A stretch of DNA of 10,051 nt from Thermoleophilaceae bacterium (GTDB lineage: Bacteria > Actinomycetota > Thermoleophilia > Solirubrobacterales > Thermoleophilaceae), in NCBI GenBank assembly GCA_013696905.1, contig JACCXP010000097.1, positions 1-10,051 on the forward strand, written 5' to 3'. Shown piece by piece: positions 6,389-10,051 of this stretch (position 1 is its first letter; each line of letters begins with the position of its first letter). The notes under the pieces were generated by a model that did not search any database, was not told where the DNA came from, and saw nothing but the letters and a program-made list of their open reading frames with translations. A program made the translations under genes and the position numbers.

Positions 6389-7144
6389 ATGGTCGAAGAA
6401 CTGCTCACGAACGAACTGGAACGCCTGCGGCAGGAGCTGGCCGAGCACGAGCGCCGCGCCGTGGACCGCGAGCGCCAGCTCGAGCGCTTCGCGGCCGACC
6501 TACGCGACACCTTCAGGCGCGAACGCGAGCAGGCGCAGGCAGTGCGCGACTCGTGGGTGGCGACGGTCCGCGTCCTGATCAACGCCGTCGAGGCACGCGA
6601 CGCGTACACCGGCCGCCACGCCGAGCGGGTGGCCGCCTACGGCCTCGAGCTTGCAGCCGGCGTCGACCCGACGATGACCGACGACCCGCAGATCGAGTTC
6701 GGCTTCCTGCTCCACGACGTCGGCAAGGTCGGCATCTCGGACTCGATCCTGCACAAGCCGGGACCGCTGACGCGCTCGGAATGGAACCTGATGCGCCGCC
6801 ATACCGTGCTCGGGTCGGAGATCATCTCGGAGATCCACTTCCTCGCGCGGGCGAACGAGGTCGTGCGCTCTCACCACGAGCGCTGGGACGGACGCGGCTA
6901 CCCCGACGGGCTCGTCGGCGAGGAGATCCCGCTGCCGGCGCGCATCTTCGCGGTCGCCGACACGCTCGACGCGATCACCACCGAGCGCCCCTACCGTCCC
7001 TCCTCGTCGGTCCCGGCAGCGCTCGACGAGATCGCGCTCGAGTCGGGCGCTCAGTTCGACCCGCAGGTCGTCGCCGCGCTCGAGGAGATACCGCTCGAGA
7101 CGCTCGAGCTGATCCGCGGCGGGACGGCCGCCGAGGCCGCCTGA
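6389..7144 (+). CDS. HD-GYP domain protein, putative cyclic-di-GMP phosphodiesterase
   Basis: HD-GYP proteins hydrolyse cyclic di-GMP (some other cyclic dinucleotides) at a two- or three-iron centre. The 251-residue protein starts with a charged coiled coil (about 1-55), then the HD-GYP domain (about 58-215) with all signature residues: H77 in GRHAERV, H109-D110 in LLHDVGKVG, H138 in RRHTVLG, H162-H163 in HHERWDGRGYPDGL (GYP at 170-172), and D191 in VADTLDAITTERPYR. It has no membrane helix, receiver or GAF domain, so sensing would have to occur through the coiled coil or a partner. It sits between folB and folK, on the same strand, 68 nt after folB and 21 nt before folK. This is an odd location for a signalling gene. 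No ribosome-binding site is seen at the ATG. Activity is inferred from intact ligands. Confidence 0.92.
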   Translation: MVEELLTNELERLRQELAEHERRAVDRERQLERFAADLRDTFRREREQAQAVRDSWVATVRVLINAVEARDAYTGRHAERVAAYGLELAAGVDPTMTDDPQIEFGFLLHDVGKVGISDSILHKPGPLTRSEWNLMRRHTVLGSEIISEIHFLARANEVVRSHHERWDGRGYPDGLVGEEIPLPARIFAVADTLDAITTERPYRPSSSVPAALDEIALESGAQFDPQVVAALEEIPLETLELIRGGTAAEAA

Positions 7145-7165
7145 CCCTGCGGCCAGGCTGAGCCT

Positions 7166-7654
7166 TTGAGGGGCTTCCTCGGGCTCGGCTCGAACGTGGG
7201 CGACCGGCTCGCGAGCCTGCGTGTCGCTCGCGGCATGCTCGCGGCGAGCCCGAGCGTGCGGGTGTCAGCGTCTTCGCCCGTCTACGAGACCGCCCCGCAG
7301 GGCGACGTGCTCGACCAGCCCGACTTCCTCAACATATGCCTCGAGATCGAGACCGAGCTCGATCCCGAGGCGTTGCTCGACCTCGCCAAGCGGCTCGAGC
7401 GAGAGCTCGGCAGGCGCCAACCCGTCGAGCGCCACGGCCCCCGCTCGATCGACATCGACGTGCTGCTGCTCGGCGAGCATCCGCACGAGTCGGAGCGGCT
7501 CACGCTGCCCCATCCGGAGATCCTTAGGCGGCGCTTCGTGCTCCAGCCGCTGCTCGACATCGATCCCGAGCTCGAGCTGCCCGACGGCACCCGCCTCGCC
7601 TCCGTGCTGCCACTGCTCGCCGACCAGCGCGTCGAGCGGGTCGCGACGTTGTAG
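7166..7654 (+). CDS. folK: 2-amino-4-hydroxy-6-hydroxymethyldihydropteridine pyrophosphokinase
   Basis: FolK transfers pyrophosphate from ATP to 6-hydroxymethyl-7,8-dihydropterin, producing the substrate of FolP. The 162-residue length is typical. Motifs visible are FLGLGSNVGDR at the N-terminus, SPVYETAPQGDVLDQPDFLN, ERELGRRQPVERHGPRSIDIDVLLLG with the two magnesium-binding aspartates D96 and D98, and LPHPEILRRRFVLQPL. The start is a TTG at 7166. No ATG or GTG in frame would give a complete N-terminus, and the peptide begins exactly where the family does. An AGG lies 8 nt upstream. The gene follows the HD-GYP stop by 21 nt and precedes coaX by 26 nt, so it is probably part of the same transcript as folP and folB. 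Confidence 0.95.
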   Translation: MRGFLGLGSNVGDRLASLRVARGMLAASPSVRVSASSPVYETAPQGDVLDQPDFLNICLEIETELDPEALLDLAKRLERELGRRQPVERHGPRSIDIDVLLLGEHPHESERLTLPHPEILRRRFVLQPLLDIDPELELPDGTRLASVLPLLADQRVERVATL

Positions 7655-7667
7655 GTCGGCGAGGCGG

Positions 7668-7673
7668 GATAAT
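7668..7673 (+). promoter_or_regulatory. -10 box of an apparent leaderless promoter for coaX
   Basis: GATAAT is a 5/6 match to the -10 consensus and ends 7 nt before the GTG start of coaX at 7681, which would put the transcription start at or next to the start codon. There is no good ribosome-binding site between folK and coaX. No clear -35 is seen. Confidence 0.5.
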
Positions 7674-7680
7674 CGATCGC

Positions 7681-8445
7681 GTGCTGCTCGCGATCGACGT
7701 CGGCAACACCCAGACCCACCTCGGCCTCTTTCGCGACGAGGTCCTGCTCGAGCACTGGCGCTTCGCGACGGTTCGTGAGGCGACGGCGGATGAGCTCGCG
7801 TGCCTCTTCGCCGGCCTGCTCGAGCTCAGGGGCCTCGCCCTGCGCGATGCCGCCCAGGCGATCGTCTCCTCGGTCGTCCCGGAGCTCGCGCACGAGTACG
7901 AGCAGGTGTCGGAGCGCTACCTGGCGGGTGGGCTGGCGGTCGTCGGGCCGCGTTTGCGAAGCGGCATGCCGATCCGCATGGACAACCCGCACGAGGTCGG
8001 CAGCGATCGGCTCGTCAACGCCGTCGCGGCCTACGACCGTTTCGCCTCGGCGTGCGTCGTCGTCGACTTCGGCACCTCGACCAACTTCGACGTCGTCTCC
8101 GCCGACGGCGAGTACATCGGCGGCGTGCTCTGCCCCGGCGTAGAGGTCTCGATGGAGGCGCTCTTCCAGCGCGCGGCGAAGCTGACCAAGGTTGAGATCG
8201 AGCCGCCCCGGGCGGTGATCGGCAAGACCACGCGCGCGGCGCTCCAGTCCGGCGCCGTCTACGGCTCCGCCGGGCTCGTGGACGGGATCGTCAGCCGGGT
8301 GCGGGCCGAGCTCGGCGTCCCGGCGCAGGCCATCGCGACCGGCGGGCTCGCGCACGCGATCGTGCCCTACTGCGACCAGATCGACGAGACGGACGACCTG
8401 CTCACGCTCACCGGGCTGCGGCTGATGTGGGAGCGCAACCGCTGA
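7681..8445 (+). CDS. coaX: Type III pantothenate kinase
   Basis: CoaX phosphorylates pantothenate with ATP, the first step of coenzyme A synthesis. Unlike the type I kinase CoaA, it belongs to the ASKHA fold, usually needs a monovalent cation and is not inhibited by CoA (family knowledge). The 254-residue protein shows the phosphate-binding DVGNT at residues 6-10, NPHEVGSDRLVNAVAAY with the catalytic aspartate D109, VVDFGTSTNFDVV (from D129), GGVLCPGVEVSMEAL and the C-terminal ATGGLA. All key elements are intact, so it should be active. The GTG at 7681 is the first codon that gives the family N-terminus (LLAIDVGNT) and lies 7 nt after a GATAAT box. In several actinobacteria coaX follows panC and panD; neither is present here. 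Confidence 0.95.
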   Translation: MLLAIDVGNTQTHLGLFRDEVLLEHWRFATVREATADELACLFAGLLELRGLALRDAAQAIVSSVVPELAHEYEQVSERYLAGGLAVVGPRLRSGMPIRMDNPHEVGSDRLVNAVAAYDRFASACVVVDFGTSTNFDVVSADGEYIGGVLCPGVEVSMEALFQRAAKLTKVEIEPPRAVIGKTTRAALQSGAVYGSAGLVDGIVSRVRAELGVPAQAIATGGLAHAIVPYCDQIDETDDLLTLTGLRLMWERNR

Positions 8446-8454
8446 GTAGGCCTC

Positions 8455-8460
8455 TAACGT
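8455..8460 (+). promoter_or_regulatory. -10-like box directly before dusB
   Basis: TAACGT fits TANNNT and ends 9 nt before the dusB ATG at 8470, giving a predicted leader of only 0-3 nt. A GAGG abuts the ATG with no spacer, too close to act as a normal ribosome-binding site. The distance is slightly longer than at hpt and coaX, so this one is weaker. Confidence 0.35.
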
Positions 8461-8469
8461 TCACCGAGG

Positions 8470-9462
8470 ATGCGTGCGCTCACGGAGCCCTGGACGCTCG
8501 GAGGCCACCGCCTCCCCAACCGCCTGGTGCTGGCTCCGCTGGCCGGGATCGGCAACTGGTTCGTGCGTCTCCAGGCGAGGCGACACGGCGCCGGCCTGGC
8601 CGTGTCGGAGATGGTCTCGAGCTTCGGCTTGAGCTACGGAGATGAGCGCACCCACCGCGAGTTCCTGCGCATCCACCCCGACGAGCATCCGGTGTCGATG
8701 CAGCTCTTCGGGCACGATCCCGACGTGATGCGCGAGGCCGCTCGGATGGTCGCCGAGGCAGGCGCCGACCTGATCGACCTCAACATGGGCTGCCCGGTGC
8801 GCAAGGTCTGCAAGACGGGCGCCGGGGCTTCCCTGCTCGACGACCCCGACCGCGCCGTGCGCATCGCCCGGGCCGCGCGCGAGGGGAGCGGCCTGCCCGT
8901 GACGGTCAAGCTGCGCTCGGGTCAGCGCCCGGGAGAGCGCACCGGTGTCGCCCTGGCGGAGCGCCTGGTGGCCGAGGCCGGCGTAGCCGCGATCACCTTC
9001 CACCCGCGCCACGCGGCCCAGGAGCACGCGGGCCGCCCCGACTACGACCTCGCCTCCGAGCTCGTCGAGCGCCTCGACGCACCCGTGATCGTGTCCGGCG
9101 GGCTCTCCTCCGACACCGCCGTGCGCCAGGCGTTCGACTCGACCGGAGCCGCTGCCGTGATGCTCGCGCGCGGTTCGCTCGGCAATCCCTGGCGCTTCGA
9201 GCGGCTGCTCGGACGGCGCGACGGAGAGCCCACCCGCGCCGAGGTCATGCACGAGCTGCTGTGGGTGATCGCGCGCGCGGAGGAGCACCTGGGCGTGGAA
9301 CGCGCCGGGCGCTACCTACGCAAGTTCTACCCGTGGTACGCAGCCACGCTTCGGCTCTCGAAGCGCGAGCAGCGGGCGCTCGTCGAGGCCCCCACGACGG
9401 CCGATGCGCGGTGCGCGATCGCCTTGCTGGGGGCCTCCCAAGGGGAACCGGTGGCCGCCTAG
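8470..9462 (+). CDS. dusB: tRNA-dihydrouridine synthase (Dus family)
   Basis: A flavin (FMN) enzyme that reduces specific uridines in the D-loop region of tRNA using NADPH. The 330-residue protein has an N-terminal TIM-barrel with LVLAPLAGIGNW, VSMQLFGHDP, and IDLNMGCPVRKVCKTGAGASL with catalytic cysteine C108. VTVKLRSG carries the FMN-contacting lysine K147. ITFHPRHAAQ starts near residue 176. The barrel ends with VIVSGGLSS and AAVMLARGSLGNPWRFERLLG. The helical C-terminal domain has VERAGRYLRKFYPWYAATL. Two motifs differ from the common forms: HPRHAAQ where HGRTREQ is usual, and VSGGLSS where GNGDI is usual. They look like lineage variation, since the catalytic residues remain. The DusB assignment within the family is by general resemblance only. 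It follows coaX by 24 nt. Confidence 0.9.
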   Translation: MRALTEPWTLGGHRLPNRLVLAPLAGIGNWFVRLQARRHGAGLAVSEMVSSFGLSYGDERTHREFLRIHPDEHPVSMQLFGHDPDVMREAARMVAEAGADLIDLNMGCPVRKVCKTGAGASLLDDPDRAVRIARAAREGSGLPVTVKLRSGQRPGERTGVALAERLVAEAGVAAITFHPRHAAQEHAGRPDYDLASELVERLDAPVIVSGGLSSDTAVRQAFDSTGAAAVMLARGSLGNPWRFERLLGRRDGEPTRAEVMHELLWVIARAEEHLGVERAGRYLRKFYPWYAATLRLSKREQRALVEAPTTADARCAIALLGASQGEPVAA

Positions 9463-9502
9463 CGACCATCTCTAGGACCTGCTTTGTGGGCCGAAGGGCC
9501 TT

Positions 9503-9510
9503 GCTATATT
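9503..9510 (+). promoter_or_regulatory. Extended -10 promoter before greA
   Basis: TGC directly followed by TATATT (9505-9510) makes an extended -10 element with a 5/6 hexamer, one of the few AT-rich spots in the window. The -35 region is poor (CTTTGT at 17 nt spacing), which an extended -10 can tolerate. The predicted transcription start is near 9516-9517, immediately before the hairpin at 9518. A small GGCC/GGCC hairpin (9489-9500) precedes it. Confidence 0.55.
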
Positions 9511-9517
9511 CACCCGT

Positions 9518-9547
9518 CCCCCTGGCAAGAGAGCAGGGGGTTTTCTT
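9518..9547 (+). terminator. Terminator-like hairpin in the greA leader, containing the ribosome-binding site
   Basis: CCCCCTG (9518-9524) pairs perfectly with CAGGGGG (9534-9540) over a 9-nt loop and is followed by TTTTCTT (9541-9547), the classic form of an intrinsic terminator. The ATG of greA follows at once at 9548. The 3' arm, AGGGGG, is also the only Shine-Dalgarno candidate for greA, 7 nt from the ATG. The element can therefore be read three ways: as the terminator of the tilS-dusB transcript, as an attenuator of greA, or as a structure that hides the greA ribosome-binding site. Confidence 0.7.
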
Positions 9548-10039
9548 ATGGCCAAAGACGTGATCCTCACTCCAGAGGGGCTTGAAGAGCTCCAGACGAA
9601 GATCGAGCACCTCTCCACCGCGCGCCGCCGCGAGGTCGCCGAGCGCATCAAGGAGGCGCGCGAGTTCGGCGACATCTCGGAGAACTCCGAATACGACGAC
9701 GCCAAGAACGAGCAGGCGATGCTCGAGCGCCAGATCGCCGACCTCGAGGACAAGCTCCGCTCGGCCAGCGTGATCGACGAGGACGCCGTCTCCACCGACA
9801 TCGTCTCCGTCGGCTCGGTCGTACACGTCAAGGACCAGAAGACCGACAAGTCGGTCAAGTACAAGATCGTCGGATCGGCCGAGGCGAATCCGTCCGAGGC
9901 CAAGCTCTCGAACGAGTCACCCGTCGGCAAGGCCCTGATCGGCCACCGTCGCAACGACGTCGTGTCGGTCCCGGTGCCGCGCGGCCCCGCCCGCGAGCTC
10001 AAGATCACGAAGATCGAAGCCGCCGGCGCGCGCGGCTAG
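9548..10039 (+). CDS. greA: Transcription elongation factor GreA
   Basis: GreA enters the secondary channel of RNA polymerase and stimulates cleavage of backtracked transcripts, restarting stalled complexes. The 163-residue length is normal. The N-terminal coiled-coil hairpin (about 1-78) carries the tip motif EFGDISENSEYDDAKNEQ, with the acidic residues D42 and E45 that correspond to the catalytic pair at the tip. The C-terminal globular domain follows: SVGSVVHVKD, KYKIVGSAEAN, LSNESPVGKALIGHRRNDVV and ARELKITKIE. The ATG at 9548 is preceded by AGGGGG at 7 nt, the best ribosome-binding site in the window but inside a hairpin stem. It appears to be a separate transcription unit from the upstream cluster because it has its own strong -10 and a terminator-like hairpin lies between them. 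Confidence 0.97.
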   Translation: MAKDVILTPEGLEELQTKIEHLSTARRREVAERIKEAREFGDISENSEYDDAKNEQAMLERQIADLEDKLRSASVIDEDAVSTDIVSVGSVVHVKDQKTDKSVKYKIVGSAEANPSEAKLSNESPVGKALIGHRRNDVVSVPVPRGPARELKITKIEAAGARG

Positions 10040-10046
10040 AGCCGCG
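10031..10046 (+). terminator. GC-rich hairpin overlapping the greA stop codon
   Basis: CGCGGC (10031-10036) and GCCGCG (10041-10046) pair around a TAGA loop that contains the greA stop codon. It could be the base of a terminator, but no T-tract is visible in the five remaining bases before the window ends. GC-rich chance pairing is possible. Confidence 0.3.
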
Positions 10047-10051
10047 GGCCC

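Noticed and set aside
7282..8355. Minus-strand open frame antisense to folK and coaX
   Set aside because: Its translation is Arg/His/Asp-rich with no domain, while the plus strand encodes two clear enzymes.

Overview
The window is very GC-rich (by eye about 70%). It is almost fully packed with plus-strand housekeeping genes in an order typical of Actinomycetota: tilS-hpt-ftsH-folP-folB-folK-coaX-dusB-greA. High GC, GTG and TTG starts, few Shine-Dalgarno sequences, apparent leaderless promoters, a type III pantothenate kinase and an HD-GYP gene inside the cluster suggest a deep actinobacterial lineage. Thermoleophilia (Solirubrobacterales/Gaiellales-like) is my guess from gene order and sequence style; no marker was compared with a database.

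Layout. Positions 1-417 (minus) hold the 5' part of a secreted protein that runs off the left edge. A 225-bp divergent region (418-642) follows. From 643 rightward all genes are on the plus strand: a small coiled-coil, phasin-like protein (643-1083), tilS (1084-2394), hpt (2431-2961), ftsH (3074-5071), folP (5113-5922), folB (5898-6320), an HD-GYP phosphodiesterase-type gene (6389-7144), folK (7166-7654), coaX (7681-8445), dusB (8470-9462) and greA (9548-10039). No intergenic stretch exceeds 300 bases. I saw no rRNA, tRNA, CRISPR array, insertion sequence or phage gene.

How the genes work together. folB, folK and folP form the middle of dihydrofolate synthesis (dihydroneopterin aldolase, pterin pyrophosphokinase, dihydropteroate synthase). 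folE, which often sits between ftsH and folP in other actinobacteria, is absent here. coaX starts coenzyme A synthesis from pantothenate. hpt salvages purines. tilS and dusB modify tRNA. ftsH performs membrane protein quality control, and greA rescues backtracked RNA polymerase. The HD-GYP gene between folB and folK is the one signalling gene among them.

Most notable points. (1) A 7-bp hairpin with a T-rich tail in the greA leader looks like an intrinsic terminator, lies just after a TATATT extended -10 box, and contains the greA ribosome-binding site. (2) A -10-like hexamer lies 6-9 nt before the start codon of the phasin-like gene, hpt, coaX and dusB, suggesting recurrent leaderless or near-leaderless transcription inside the cluster. 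(3) A perfect 7-bp inverted repeat sits next to a TTGACA box directly before the HD-GYP gene. (4) folP has no good start codon for a complete N-terminus. I see no convincing wholly new system: this is mainly a conserved core region with interesting regulatory details.
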